Shown here in pieces: positions 18,512 to 27,521 of a DNA stretch of 64,000 bases; position 1 is the stretch's first letter; every line of letters starts with the position of its first letter. A model generated the notes under the pieces. That model did not search any database. It had not been told where the DNA came from and saw only the letters and a program-made list of their open reading frames with translations. The stretch spans positions 392,001-456,000 of the forward strand of contig JAOZGR010000001.1 of assembly GCA_027491485.1 (NCBI GenBank), read 5' to 3'. Both the position numbers and the translations under genes were made by a program. This DNA comes from Thermoproteota archaeon (GTDB lineage Archaea; Korarchaeota; Korarchaeia; Korarchaeales; Korarchaeaceae).

Positions 18512-18756
18512 GAGGTCTCCCTTGAGAATTCAGCACTCCTAGCTACTGCAGTGAATGGTTCCCAAGCTCCACCTGTGAACACCTTACCGCACTTCTTACA
18601 TTCCCAAACGCCAAGTCTTACTCTCCTAACAGCTACAGCACCACAATAGGGGCATTTATAGGTCCTCTTAGCTTTTTGGAGGATATACTCAACCCTTCTT
18701 CTAATCTTTAATCCATAGCGGGGTGTCCTGAGCTTAGCCCTAGGCGCGCCTGTCAT
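18508..18756 (-). CDS. rpl37ae: 50S ribosomal protein L37Ae
   Basis: A zinc-ribbon ribosomal protein of 82 residues with CPYCG near residue 35 and CKKCG near residue 53, followed by FTGGAWEP, characteristic of L37Ae. It is basic and of normal length. The start is ATG 18756. The stop of rrp42 lies at its upstream side with only one base between, within the exosome superoperon. Confidence 0.95.
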   Translation of the reverse strand: MTGAPRAKLRTPRYGLKIRRRVEYILQKAKRTYKCPYCGAVAVRRVRLGVWECKKCGKVFTGGAWEPFTAVARSAEFSRETS

Positions 18757-18757
18757 C

Positions 18758-19567
18758 TCAGATAACCTCCTTTATCATCTCAGCTACTTCAGGCCACTTA
18801 TCACGGGCTATCCCGGCAGCATTTATAATCTCTTCCATGGTGAAATGTCCATGCTTCTTCTGGATTGAGCATACCCTTCTATCCTTATCTATGGCCAGAG
18901 TAATGGAGGCTTCAGCAACGTTCTCCTCCTCGAGAATGGGATCAAGGAGAAGCTTCCCATTTATCTTCACAAAGGTAAAGTTTATTGGCATATCTCTAAG
19001 ATCTACCTTCCATTTTTCCTCCTTAACTTCTATCTCACCGTCTTCCTTTAGTATAACTTTCGGGACTTCCGTTCTCCCTAGAGCAATTAGACTAGCGATA
19101 GTAAGAGCGTCTTCCAGGTTACCATCATGATCTAAAACGTACATATCAAGGAACAGCATGTAGACGAGCTTTCCTTCCTCTATCACTAGGGAGGATAGTC
19201 CTATTGCATCAGCACTTCTTATAGCCCTATCAACCACTCTAGCAATCTCTATCGCATTCTCATTAGGAGGACCTGGCTCGAATGTTGGAGAAGCAACCGG
19301 GAGTAATTCTGTGTTGGAGACTAGTACCCCTTTGTCAGGCGTGTCGGGGAAGGGTTCTCCGATATCGGCTTTTACGCCAACCAAGACCTGAGTTTTACCG
19401 AGTTTGATCCAAGCTTCCCCTTCTGCCTTTGTGAAGGTACCATTAAGCACTTCTATTGGTCTCATCTCATCGAATCCTCTGCTATCTATCCTTTGGTCAT
19501 TAGCAACTAGGTCCTCTATGTATTCTCTTAATAGCTTATGAGTCAGCATCTCGGAGTTAAACATCAT
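18758..19567 (-). CDS. rrp42: Exosome complex subunit Rrp42
   Basis: Rrp42 is the non-catalytic RNase PH-like subunit that alternates with Rrp41 in the hexameric exosome ring. Features include DQRIDSRGFDEMRPI near residues 24-38, EPGPPNENAIEIARVVDR, and VLDHDGNLEDALTIASL. It lacks the phosphorolytic residues present in Rrp41. At 269 residues it is typical. ATG 19567 overlaps the rrp41 stop by 4 nt, so the pair is coupled for 1:1 synthesis. Confidence 0.95.
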   Translation of the reverse strand: MMFNSEMLTHKLLREYIEDLVANDQRIDSRGFDEMRPIEVLNGTFTKAEGEAWIKLGKTQVLVGVKADIGEPFPDTPDKGVLVSNTELLPVASPTFEPGPPNENAIEIARVVDRAIRSADAIGLSSLVIEEGKLVYMLFLDMYVLDHDGNLEDALTIASLIALGRTEVPKVILKEDGEIEVKEEKWKVDLRDMPINFTFVKINGKLLLDPILEEENVAEASITLAIDKDRRVCSIQKKHGHFTMEEIINAAGIARDKWPEVAEMIKEVI

Positions 19568-20325
19568 ACCTCACCCTGCTCGAATACAGATCGCTCTACT
19601 ATCAAATATGGCCTCTTGAGGGCCTCTTTTTGCATCTCATAGAGGAATCTTATGCATCTTCTGCCCATCTCCAACGCCTCCTTAAATTGCTCATCGGTCA
19701 TAGGTCCATCAGTTTGTAGGAGTGTAATCTTTTCCGACTCCATGAGCATGGCCATTGGCATATCTGCATCTCCCCACATATCCTCATCGTGGTTAGGATC
19801 GCATATTATGAAGTTTTCCACTCTGCCTACTGCACAAGCCGCCACTAAACCCCTCATCGCTATCCCAGCGTTTGCCAACGCTAAAGAGGCAGCATTGACT
19901 CCTGCAACCCTAGTGCCGGCATCAGACCTTAGAACTTCCACGAATATATCGATAACAGAACCAGGGTAGTTCTCGACGAATATAGCTGGTTTAATAGCTT
20001 CTCTTATTACTTTGGATAGCTCTACACTTCTCCTATCCGGTCCGGGTCTCTTTCTTTCGGGTGTGGAGAAGGGGGCCATGTTGTATCTAGTCCTTATTAA
20101 AGCCTTATCCGGAAGGGCAAGATGTTTGGGGTGGACTTCCCTAGGACCAAATACAGCAGTCAGTATTCTATTGCCCCCCCACTCAATGAAGGCAGATCCA
20201 TCTGCCTTGTCTAGTATACCTACAGTCATTCGAATAGGTCTTATTTCATGAGGCAATCTGCCATCTGTCCTAACACCATCTTCAGTAATTAGGACATCAG
20301 GTTTCTTCTCAACATATAAAGGCAT
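19564..20325 (-). CDS. rrp41: Exosome complex subunit Rrp41 (catalytic)
   Basis: Rrp41 is the catalytic RNase PH-like subunit that degrades RNA 3' to 5' with phosphate and can add tails. GVRTDGRLPHEIRPI is near residues 17-31, RNA-binding arginines lie in MAPFSTPERKRPGPDRRS, and DADMPMAM near residue 180 holds catalytic Asp residues. The phosphate-binding region is SDAGTRVAG. At 253 residues the length is normal. An internal AT-rich gap of about 16 nt separates it from rrp4. Confidence 0.96.
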   Translation of the reverse strand: MPLYVEKKPDVLITEDGVRTDGRLPHEIRPIRMTVGILDKADGSAFIEWGGNRILTAVFGPREVHPKHLALPDKALIRTRYNMAPFSTPERKRPGPDRRSVELSKVIREAIKPAIFVENYPGSVIDIFVEVLRSDAGTRVAGVNAASLALANAGIAMRGLVAACAVGRVENFIICDPNHDEDMWGDADMPMAMLMESEKITLLQTDGPMTDEQFKEALEMGRRCIRFLYEMQKEALKRPYLIVERSVFEQGEV

Positions 20326-20341
20326 CTAAATCACCTCCTAA

Positions 20342-21061
20342 TCAGTCAGATAGCTCCTCTGAGAGGAATGAGGATATCCTATCGCTTAGTCCAGAGACGT
20401 GAGACTCCGTCTCTATCTTCCTTAATGCCTTCTTTAAGGCAAGTAGCTCCTTTAATGAGGGTGATCTCACCCATATTCTACCATTATTACCTACGATTAT
20501 TTCACTCTTCGTCTTCTCCCTTAAAATGGAGAGCATAGACTGCCTCTTTCCTATGACTCTTGGAACCTTCGCCGGCTCTACTTCCAGTATAAATCCTCCT
20601 TCAAGCTTTCCTAGCCCCTCCATATCTATCGTGAGTAAGAGAGATGAGGAACCATCAAACGTCTTTACCTTAGCCAGTATGACATCACCGAGATGTAGGT
20701 CGTACTTGCTCATGTCTACTCTCTCTACAGCCCTACCGCGAGGAATAGGAATTGCCCCTTGGTAAGGAGATCTTATGTCCACGATTATTGTTGATCCACT
20801 TATCTTAGAGATTATCCCTATTACGATATCTCCCTCCTTAGGTATATATACCCCTGATAATGGGACTACAGATATCGTGTTGTCCTTTATGTCAGCTAAT
20901 CCCAGCTTTTTAGCTCTTAATACACCTGAATTATCGACATATACGTCCTTACCCGGCTTGAATTTGCCCTTAGCTAGGGCCTGGCCGGGTACTACAACCT
21001 CCCTATTCTTAACTAACAACGTTCCTTCACTCAACCTTAACTTGGCCTCCCATCTCCCCAA
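20342..21061 (-). CDS. rrp4: Exosome RNA-binding cap subunit Rrp4
   Basis: Rrp4 caps the exosome ring and selects RNA. It has an N-terminal domain ([20 protein letters not shown]), a central S1 domain ([20 protein letters not shown]), and a C-terminal KH domain with [11 protein letters not shown] in place of GxxG-type loop. The start is uncertain: TTG 21061 gives 239 residues and overlaps SBDS by 35 nt, and other TTG codons lie just inside (LSEGTLLV). Family identity is clear. Confidence 0.93.
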   Translation of the reverse strand: MGRWEAKLRLSEGTLLVKNREVVVPGQALAKGKFKPGKDVYVDNSGVLRAKKLGLADIKDNTISVVPLSGVYIPKEGDIVIGIISKISGSTIIVDIRSPYQGAIPIPRGRAVERVDMSKYDLHLGDVILAKVKTFDGSSSLLLTIDMEGLGKLEGGFILEVEPAKVPRVIGKRQSMLSILREKTKSEIIVGNNGRIWVRSPSLKELLALKKALRKIETESHVSGLSDRISSFLSEELSD

Positions 21062-21704
21062 TCCTTTCTAGTACCAGCATCTGTGCTCCAACCGGTATCT
21101 CAACTTTGAATGTAACACTTGAACCATCCTCTGACCATTGCTCGAATAGAATGGTACCCTGTCCTGCTAATAGCGACCTAGCTTTTGCCCATGCTGAGGG
21201 AGGGACGGTAACAACTATCCTCACTTGCCCACTCTTTAGTGGAAGTATCTTCCTTAACTGCTCTACTACATCTTTTACCTGCTGCTCAGGCTCTTTCATT
21301 GGATCAACCTTTACCTTGGCCTCCTTCATAGCCTTCTGGATTCTAGATATGGAATGTGGTAAGTTTGTCTGTGGGTCCACATAGTTCCTATGTATGTAGT
21401 TTACTATCCACCTGAATTTCTCCTCCTGGAGTTTCTTTCTATACTCTGCGGTTAGTTGAATATCTCCTTCCTTGAGTATTATTTCGGTGATTTTGTATAT
21501 ATCCGTAGTTCCAAAGGCCTTTTTTAGGTCTGCAGAGGATGCTTTCAGTGACTTCCTGGTATCGGTAAATATGTTCTCTACGGCGAGAATTTCTCTGACA
21601 TCTACCGGTTTACCCTCCCTGAACTTGTAAGCCTTCTCAGGATAGACATATATCTCAAACCTCTTACCTCCTCTATTAATCCTTGCTATGACTGGCTCAG
21701 CCAA
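21027..21704 (-). CDS. Ribosome maturation protein SBDS (Sdo1 homologue)
   Basis: SBDS works with EF-2-like GTPases to release anti-association factor aIF6 from the large subunit. The three domains are seen: N-terminal FYSH domain ([21 protein letters not shown]), central helical domain ([22 protein letters not shown]) and a C-terminal ferredoxin-like domain ([15 protein letters not shown]). At 225 residues it is typical of archaea. ATG 21704 follows the psmA stop by 7 nt. Confidence 0.95.
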   Translation of the reverse strand: MAEPVIARINRGGKRFEIYVYPEKAYKFREGKPVDVREILAVENIFTDTRKSLKASSADLKKAFGTTDIYKITEIILKEGDIQLTAEYRKKLQEEKFRWIVNYIHRNYVDPQTNLPHSISRIQKAMKEAKVKVDPMKEPEQQVKDVVEQLRKILPLKSGQVRIVVTVPPSAWAKARSLLAGQGTILFEQWSEDGSSVTFKVEIPVGAQMLVLERIGEMGGQVKVE

Positions 21705-21711
21705 TCCCTAA

Positions 21712-22422
21712 TCACCCCTTCGCCTTCTCCAAGTAGTTGGCTATCTCCTCCTTGCTAAGTCTTCGGAATTTCTTAGTCTCCTTATCTATCACAGCAATCT
21801 CTAAGAAGTCTTCCTTTATCTCCCCTTCCTCAGCAGGTAATATTGCCTTTATAGCGTATACTAGACACTCCTCCAGACTCATATCCTCTTTATAGGTCTG
21901 TTTAAGGATCTCATTAACTTTATCAGAATTCTTTCCGACAGCAAAGGCCGCGTAATTATAGAAAGCACCTCCCGGGTGTGTCACATACAGCTCAGGCTCC
22001 TCATCTATTCCTCCAAAGATCATCATTACCCCAAAAGGCCTTAAGCCAGCGTATTGTGTAAACTGCTGTTTATGGACTGCCACCTTCTTGGCTAGGTTCT
22101 TCACCGTGATAGGTTCTCCATAAATTAGCCTATTGTATTGAGCCTCTATTCGACTCTTCTCGATTAATACGAGCCCATCTCCCACAAGCCCAGCAGCTAT
22201 AGCCCCTATATGATTATCTATCTGGTATATCTTCTCGGGAGGGGTAGCTAGAGGAGATATATACTTCCTTACAGCTAAAAGTACCACACCATCCTTACAT
22301 CTGACCCCTAAGGCAAGAGGTGTCCTTTTAGTTGCGGAAAGGGCGTATTCTACCTGAAGAAGCCTACCATCTGGACTGAAGACGGTAATTGCCCTATCAT
22401 ATCCAGTTACCTGAGGAAACAT
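21712..22422 (-). CDS. psmA: Proteasome alpha subunit
   Basis: This forms the outer rings of the 20S proteasome and gates substrate entry. The N-terminal gate YDRAITVFSPDGRLLQVEYA (residues 8-27) is the alpha-subunit signature. Interior motifs are GVVLLAVRK, HIGAIAAGLVGD and RPFGVMMIFGG. At 236 residues it is full length. No beta subunit is in the window. It seems to have its own promoter inside the superoperon: a TATA-like CTATATG about 50 nt upstream overlaps a perfect palindrome. Confidence 0.97.
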   Translation of the reverse strand: MFPQVTGYDRAITVFSPDGRLLQVEYALSATKRTPLALGVRCKDGVVLLAVRKYISPLATPPEKIYQIDNHIGAIAAGLVGDGLVLIEKSRIEAQYNRLIYGEPITVKNLAKKVAVHKQQFTQYAGLRPFGVMMIFGGIDEEPELYVTHPGGAFYNYAAFAVGKNSDKVNEILKQTYKEDMSLEECLVYAIKAILPAEEGEIKEDFLEIAVIDKETKKFRRLSKEEIANYLEKAKG

Positions 22423-22455
22423 TTGTTCACCCCATTGCGTTGATCAGGCATTGAA

Positions 22456-22469
22456 ATGTCCTAGGACAT
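22456..22469. promoter_or_regulatory. Perfect 14-bp palindrome at the psmA promoter
   Basis: ATGTCCTAGGACAT is exactly self-complementary and lies 34-47 bases upstream of the psmA ATG, overlapping the TATA-like CTATATG read on the minus strand. The position would let a dimeric regulator block initiation. One such palindrome could also arise by chance. Confidence 0.35.
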
Positions 22470-22495
22470 ATAGAGTTTTCCTTTTTGATGTAAGT

Positions 22496-22834
22496 TTAGT
22501 CCCCGTTAATAGGAGATGTGTCCTCTTTAAATAAAGACTTCGCCTTCCTCAGATTCCCCGAAATGCCCCTAACGTCTATAGCAGCTTTTCTTTCATAATG
22601 AACCACTAAGAGTGCGCTGAGTATGGCATGGATAGATTTTTCTGTAGTCCTTAGTACGAGTTTGCCGCCCCCCAGATCAATTACATTGAACCTGTATGTT
22701 GAAAGGCCCTTCATTCCAGATAATTCCTTTATAGCCCTTCTCAAGAGAGCGCCCAGTCTTTCTTGGTTTCCCTCTACAACGAGAGAAATATACCTCTTCC
22801 TATCCTTAAGATCTATCGGTATCTTAAATCTCAT
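22496..22834 (-). CDS. rnp2: RNase P protein component 2 (Pop5/Rpp14)
   Basis: This 112-residue alpha/beta protein partners Rpp30 in archaeal RNase P, helping the catalytic RNA cleave tRNA 5' leaders. MRFKIPIDLKDRKRYISLVV begins it; GALLRRAIKELSGMKGLS and LRTTEKSIHAILSALLVV match the Pop5 fold. It overlaps rnp3 by 4 nt. The matching RNase P RNA gene is also in this window, at 59.8-60.1 kb. Confidence 0.9.
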   Translation of the reverse strand: MRFKIPIDLKDRKRYISLVVEGNQERLGALLRRAIKELSGMKGLSTYRFNVIDLGGGKLVLRTTEKSIHAILSALLVVHYERKAAIDVRGISGNLRKAKSLFKEDTSPINGD

Positions 22835-23469
22835 GATCTGCCCACTCCTTTGATCTTAGCAATCCTCTCAGAACTTAACATGTATATGGGAAAGTCTTTT
22901 AGTGAAAGCTTTGCCTGATAACGAGTCATTCCTAAAAAGAATTCCCCAAAAGATACCAGTAACCTCGGTGGAACTATTTCGTATGGAGATGTAGCAAATG
23001 AAGCAATTACAGGATATATCCCTGTTTTCAAGGCTATTTTAACTTCTAATTCGATGTTACGGAGTATCTGAGGATGATCCCTCATATTCGAGATTATCCT
23101 TTTGACAGGAATTAACAGCGCTCCCTCATTTCTCTTGAGTTGTTTTGCACAGACATAGTCGAATTTTGGCTTCCTAGAATTATATGACACTATAACTCCA
23201 TCTACTAGCTTGCTCATCGTAGCTTTCCTAGTCTCACTTAGATCCTCTGTAGTAGCTATGATGAGGTCAACTTTATTCCGAGCCCTCCTGCCCTTCGTCG
23301 TTAGATCATCTAGTCGTAGGGTATAGACCCAAAATAGTTCTTTATCCCATATAATCTGTGTAATGTCCTCCGTGACTATGCCAATTTTGCGATAACCCAT
23401 AGAAAGTGCCTTTCTTACCATTGGCTCTATTAAGTCAGGATTCTTGGGATTTATGATATCTACGTACAC
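22831..23469 (-). CDS. rnp3: RNase P protein component 3 (Rpp30)
   Basis: A TIM-barrel-like RNase P subunit of the Rpp30/PHP-related family. Features: MYVDIINPKNPDLIEPMVRK, a GYRKIGIV strand, KVDLIIATTEDL, and VDGVIVSYNSRKPKFDYVC. At 212 residues it is normal for archaea. ATG overlap of 4 nt with rnp2 and of 10 nt with the upstream COG1325 gene shows tight coupling in the superoperon. Confidence 0.9.
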   Translation of the reverse strand: MYVDIINPKNPDLIEPMVRKALSMGYRKIGIVTEDITQIIWDKELFWVYTLRLDDLTTKGRRARNKVDLIIATTEDLSETRKATMSKLVDGVIVSYNSRKPKFDYVCAKQLKRNEGALLIPVKRIISNMRDHPQILRNIELEVKIALKTGIYPVIASFATSPYEIVPPRLLVSFGEFFLGMTRYQAKLSLKDFPIYMLSSERIAKIKGVGRS

Positions 23470-23903
23470 TCTAGTTCCCTCATAGTACGTATATATTCCC
23501 TGATAGCCTGCAGATCCGGCCTCTTAAAGGTCACCTTGATCCGTATATACCCTCCCGGTTCTCCTTCATAGAGGCCGAATCTCCCCAAGATTATGTCCTG
23601 TTTCTTTATCCTAATATAGAGATTTCTTCCATCAACGTAGTTACCAAGCCTATCTATGAGTTTTAGAAAATCCAGTTCATCCATTTTACATATAACCTTC
23701 TTAAGGAGAGAAGCTGCCTTTTCCCCGTCTAACTTTACTGTTAATACCTTAAAAGAGTATCCATAATGACTGGTTATTCTCTCTTCTCTAAAAGAAAAAT
23801 AATCTCCTATCAAATATGTAAAGATATTTTTTACCTTTTCCTCTAGCTCCGTCGGGTATACCATTGTAGTTAGCTCTGCAGATCTTGGAAGAAAATTGAC
23901 CAA
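23460..23903 (-). CDS. COG1325-type RNA-binding protein, predicted exosome-associated
   Basis: The 147-residue protein resembles the archaeal RNA-binding family (PF01877) encoded between L15e and Rpp30 in exosome superoperons. The pattern ERITSHYGYSFKVLTVKLDGEKAASLLKKV and NYVDGRNLYIRIKKQDIILG is typical. No catalytic motif is visible. Translation probably starts at TTG 23903, 4 nt after the L15e stop. The exosome link is inferred from the conserved gene order. Confidence 0.8.
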   Translation of the reverse strand: MVNFLPRSAELTTMVYPTELEEKVKNIFTYLIGDYFSFREERITSHYGYSFKVLTVKLDGEKAASLLKKVICKMDELDFLKLIDRLGNYVDGRNLYIRIKKQDIILGRFGLYEGEPGGYIRIKVTFKRPDLQAIREYIRTMRELECT

Positions 23904-23907
23904 GAGG

Positions 23908-24507
23908 CTAAGCCCCCATTCTAGCTAGTCTCCTCTTCCTTTTGAACCTTTTAACTATAGCAGGTATTCCTCTTGATGATCTAAGTCCTCTAGACTTCTT
24001 TCCAGCGCTTGTCAGTCCCCTGAATACTCTTCTCTTATTAGCTGGGTCTAAGATCCAGTTTATCCTAGGATCCGACTTTATCACAGGGTGGTGCGGGTCC
24101 ACCATTATGACCTCATACCAATAGTACCTGCCATCCTCCGCGACGTAGTAGGAATTGAGGACTTCCAAGTTTGGGAATTTTCTAGCTGCCCTTTCTTCAG
24201 CGATCCATCTTATGCTCTTACCAGGAGTTAACTTCGTAACTCCTAGACCAGCTGGCTTTCTTCCCGATCTAGGCCTACCCTTCCTCCTTCCTCCCTTTCT
24301 CAATCTAACCCTGACTACAATGAAGCCTTGCTTGGCTCGATAACCAAGTGTCCTTGCTCTGTCTATTCTAGTGGGTCTCTCTATCCTTACGACTGCAGGT
24401 TCCCTCCTCCAGCGTATTAGCCTGTCTCTCCACAGCTTCACGAGATCAGGATCTTCCTTCCGCCTCCTCCAGACGAGCTTCTCTAGATACCTGCCTGCTA
24501 CGGTCAA
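23908..24507 (-). CDS. rpl15e: 50S ribosomal protein L15e
   Basis: The 199-residue very basic protein matches L15e: [20 protein letters not shown] in the core, [35 protein letters not shown] and a C-terminal [18 protein letters not shown]. It starts at TTG 24507 and is the first gene of the exosome superoperon. The 68-nt gap to the divergent GTPase gene must hold promoters for both. Confidence 0.96.
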   Translation of the reverse strand: MTVAGRYLEKLVWRRRKEDPDLVKLWRDRLIRWRREPAVVRIERPTRIDRARTLGYRAKQGFIVVRVRLRKGGRRKGRPRSGRKPAGLGVTKLTPGKSIRWIAEERAARKFPNLEVLNSYYVAEDGRYYWYEVIMVDPHHPVIKSDPRINWILDPANKRRVFRGLTSAGKKSRGLRSSRGIPAIVKRFKRKRRLARMGA

Positions 24508-24575
24508 AGTTTACACCCTTCACCTCAGCCTAGTACATTGGTGGATTTTAAAATTTGGTAGTTCAAAGAGGAGGG

Positions 24576-25769
24576 ATGCTAGTAGGTCTGGTAGGTAAAA
24601 CCAATGTGGGTAAAACTACCTTCTTCTCAGCGGCAACCCTAGTAGAAGCAGAGAGAGAAAATAGACCGTTTGTCACAATAAATCCCAATGAAGGCATAGG
24701 ATATGTTAGAGTAAGGTCTGCCTGTAGGGAGTTCGGGGTTAAATGCCAGCCCAAGTATGGCTGGTGTAACGGGCATACCAGGTATGTGCCTATTAAGCTT
24801 CTAGATGTAGCTGGTCTTGTCAAAGGAGCTCATAGGGGAAGAGGGCTCGGCAACAAATTTTTGGATGATTTAAGGAGAGCAAGCGTCAATATTATAGTCA
24901 TAGATGCGGCTGGCTCCACTGATGAAGAAGGAAACCCGGTTCCTCCGTCCTCTCACGATCCCTTAGAGGATGTTAGAATGGTAAAAGAGGAATTCGCATT
25001 ATGGGTCGTGTCTATAGTGAAGAGATCCATGAGTAAGATAAGGGGGAAAGTCATATCGGGAAGCCCGGTAGATGCTGCGCTTTATGAGATATTATCAGGT
25101 CTCGACATAAGTAGAGGACTCATAAAAGAGGTCTTGATGGATCTATCGTTAGAGAAATCCCCAGAGAGCTGGAGTGAAGAGGAACTGATAGTTTTCTCTA
25201 GAGAGCTGCTGAAGAAGGGAAAACCCTTTGTGGTAGCGGCTAATAAGATAGATATTCCAGAGGCTGAGGACAATATAAAGAGACTAAGTACATCATTAGA
25301 AGAACCTGTAATCCCTGTATCAGCTGAGGCTGAGCTTATACTTAGAAAAGCAGCTAGATCCGGCCTAATCAGATACGAACCAGGTGATTCCGATTTTGAG
25401 ATAGTAGATGAGAGTTCTCTAACTAGAGCACAACTTAGAGTTCTCGATTCTATAAGAGAGCGTATACTCAAGAGATATGGAACTACTGGGGTCCAGAAAA
25501 CCATAGAAACAGCAGTATTCGATGTTTTAGGTATGAAAGTAGTTTTTCCGGTGGAGAATGAGAGTAAGCTGTCCGATAAGGATGGAAATTTACTGCCTGA
25601 TGCTATATTGCTTCCGCCTAGTGCAACTGTAAGAGACTTAGCGGAGAAAATACATACAGAAATAGCCAAAAAGGCCCTCTATGGCATAGATGTGAGGAAT
25701 AAGAGGAGAATATCCTTAGACCATGTATTAAAACAGAGGGACATCGTGAAGATAGTTGTAGCTAGATGA
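24576..25769 (+). CDS. Obg/YchF-related GTPase with TGS domain
   Basis: This archaeal GTPase has G1 [12 protein letters not shown] (residues 4-15), a glycine-rich [20 protein letters not shown] switch II, G4 AANKID and a C-terminal TGS domain ([22 protein letters not shown]). It belongs with YchF/Ygr210-like GTPases, probably ribosome-associated. ATG 24576 is chosen over TTG 24555 because a Shine-Dalgarno GAGGAGG sits just before it and the G1 strand then begins at residue 2. Its 3' end overlaps the next gene by 8 nt, convergently. Confidence 0.9.
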   Translation: MLVGLVGKTNVGKTTFFSAATLVEAERENRPFVTINPNEGIGYVRVRSACREFGVKCQPKYGWCNGHTRYVPIKLLDVAGLVKGAHRGRGLGNKFLDDLRRASVNIIVIDAAGSTDEEGNPVPPSSHDPLEDVRMVKEEFALWVVSIVKRSMSKIRGKVISGSPVDAALYEILSGLDISRGLIKEVLMDLSLEKSPESWSEEELIVFSRELLKKGKPFVVAANKIDIPEAEDNIKRLSTSLEEPVIPVSAEAELILRKAARSGLIRYEPGDSDFEIVDESSLTRAQLRVLDSIRERILKRYGTTGVQKTIETAVFDVLGMKVVFPVENESKLSDKDGNLLPDAILLPPSATVRDLAEKIHTEIAKKALYGIDVRNKRRISLDHVLKQRDIVKIVVAR

Positions 25770-26829
25770 GACAGCGAACATTTTCCCATATCTTCGTCCC
25801 ACTTTCGAGCTTACAACCAATTACCTCGATGTTAGGCGCTACTATAATTTCGTTAGCTGAGGTACAATTAATCTTAGAGTTATCCGCTACTATAGAATTA
25901 GTTAGTTTAGAGTCTGCCACCAAAGACCTAGCCATTATGATAGAGCTGGTAATCTCTGAATCAGAAATTTTACAAGACCCCTCTAAATATGTGTTGGGTC
26001 CTATATAAGAGTCAGTAACCTTTACTGATGGCCCAATCACAACCGGCCCTTTTATCTCGACATTCTCAAGGGAGATATCGCAACCTAGGAGAATATCTTC
26101 CTCTAACCTGAAATCGCTAGGAGTTTGTCTCTTTCCTGAGATTATATCGTATAGTAGAAGCTTTTGAGCATACAGGAAGTCCTTTAGTCTCCCAGCATCA
26201 ACCCAAGGTGAAATCTCTACAATCAGGACCTTTTCCCCTTTCTCTGCAGCTAGTGTGATGGCATCAGTAAGTTCTATCTCCCCCCTAGGGGAGGGGCCTA
26301 TCTCTTTAAGGTGATCAAATATAGTCTCTGAGAGAAGAAATGCCCCTGCGACGATCAGGTTAGATGGTTCCTCTCCTCTCCTTGGTTTCTCAATTATCCG
26401 CTTTAATAGACCATCCTCTACGTGGACTACGCCATATTCCCAAGGTTCACTAACTGGCGTTACTGCCACCACATGATCATAGCCATCGGTCATCGTTAAT
26501 AGCTCCTCATCGAACTTAGGGGGGAAATATACATCTGAATACACTAAAAGGAAGTCTCCCTTTACACGACCTTCTAGTATTTTAACCGCGTGCCCTGTCC
26601 CTAGAGGAATGCCTTGGTCGATAATTTTTATTCCTAACTCCTTGTAAGGATTAAATAACTCCTTTTTATAGCTCACAATAAGAGATAAATCTTGATAAGA
26701 TTTCTTGAGGGATGAAATATGAAAATCCAATAAAGTAGCTCCTGCAATAGGAAGAAGGGGTTTTGGTCTAGAAAGTGTTGCAGGTCTTAGTCTCTTACCC
26801 TCCCCCGCTGCTAGGAGAACTACCTTCAA
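25762..26829 (-). CDS. Sugar-1-phosphate nucleotidyltransferase with left-handed beta-helix
   Basis: The N-terminal Rossmann-like domain starts VVLLAAGEGKRLRPATLSRPKP, the pyrophosphorylase signature with catalytic Arg/Lys, followed by GTGHAV, YSDVYFP and EKPRR. The C-terminal third is a hexapeptide-repeat beta-helix (VVIGPSVKVTDSYIGPNTYL). It probably makes an NDP-sugar; GlcNAc-1-P uridylyl or Glc-1-P thymidylyl transfer cannot be separated by eye. At 355 residues it fits archaeal dual-function enzymes. It overlaps the rps3ae 3' end by 35 nt on the same strand. Confidence 0.85.
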   Translation of the reverse strand: MKVVLLAAGEGKRLRPATLSRPKPLLPIAGATLLDFHISSLKKSYQDLSLIVSYKKELFNPYKELGIKIIDQGIPLGTGHAVKILEGRVKGDFLLVYSDVYFPPKFDEELLTMTDGYDHVVAVTPVSEPWEYGVVHVEDGLLKRIIEKPRRGEEPSNLIVAGAFLLSETIFDHLKEIGPSPRGEIELTDAITLAAEKGEKVLIVEISPWVDAGRLKDFLYAQKLLLYDIISGKRQTPSDFRLEEDILLGCDISLENVEIKGPVVIGPSVKVTDSYIGPNTYLEGSCKISDSEITSSIIMARSLVADSKLTNSIVADNSKINCTSANEIIVAPNIEVIGCKLESGTKIWENVRCLI

Positions 26830-27448
26830 CCTCGGTCTGCACCTCCATGATCTCTGGTTCCTCCCCAGGCTCTAGTATGATCATTTTTCTGAGCTCAATG
26901 TACTTAATCGGTGCTACCTTAGAGGCTATTTTCTGGATCTCTGAAACTACGGGCACTGGCTCGCCGAATATGTATGACTTCACAAGCTCCTCGACGGTGT
27001 GTTCAGGGATAAGGCTCTTTACATACTCGTCAACTCTCATTCTTATAGCGTGTTTCTGGCTGTTCCTTATCCTCACAGCAGTTATTATTAGAGTAAATAT
27101 CCTAACCTTGTTTCCGTCCTTAGTCACGCCCTCCGTCTGAACATCAATACGGCTACTCCTCCTCTGCACTATCGATCTCATGTAATCCCTGTTGAGCATC
27201 TCCTTAACAAACCTGGCATATGCTTTAGTTCCATCTACCCTGAATATCCTGAACCATAGCTTGTATTTCTCATGCATGAAGTCTCCCGTAATATCTCTAA
27301 CGACAACTTCGACATTCCTATCAATCAATTTGTCGGGATCACTGGCAGGTGTTTCCCCTATCCATTGGTCAGGAAAGACGTCTACCGCATATACTTGATA
27401 CCAAGTTTTAGCTGCGCCTTTCCTCCTGGCCCTCCTTCTCCTTGGCAT
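26795..27448 (-). CDS. rps3ae: 30S ribosomal protein S3Ae
   Basis: S3Ae is an archaeal/eukaryotic small-subunit protein. The sequence has TWYQVYAVDVFPDQWIGETPA, VVVRDITGDFMHEKYKLWFR and IDVQTEGVTKDGNKVRIFTL. ATG 27448 (MPRRRRARRKG) is the natural start; a longer frame to 27520 adds a hydrophobic, unrelated leader. The C-terminus is acidic then Ser/Gly-rich. Divergent from the ECF transporter genes, with a 73-nt promoter region between them. Confidence 0.95.
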   Translation of the reverse strand: MPRRRRARRKGAAKTWYQVYAVDVFPDQWIGETPASDPDKLIDRNVEVVVRDITGDFMHEKYKLWFRIFRVDGTKAYARFVKEMLNRDYMRSIVQRRSSRIDVQTEGVTKDGNKVRIFTLIITAVRIRNSQKHAIRMRVDEYVKSLIPEHTVEELVKSYIFGEPVPVVSEIQKIASKVAPIKYIELRKMIILEPGEEPEIMEVQTEVEGSSPSSGGG

Positions 27449-27521
27449 TTTATGACTCCCTTTCAAGGTGATAGTGGGAGGTATTATAATCTTTTTTGAC
27501 ATCATGAAGTATGTGCGCAAA

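Noticed and set aside
25082..25669. 195-residue antisense frame
   Set aside because: Shadow of the YchF-like GTPase; Ser-rich and without recognisable domains.
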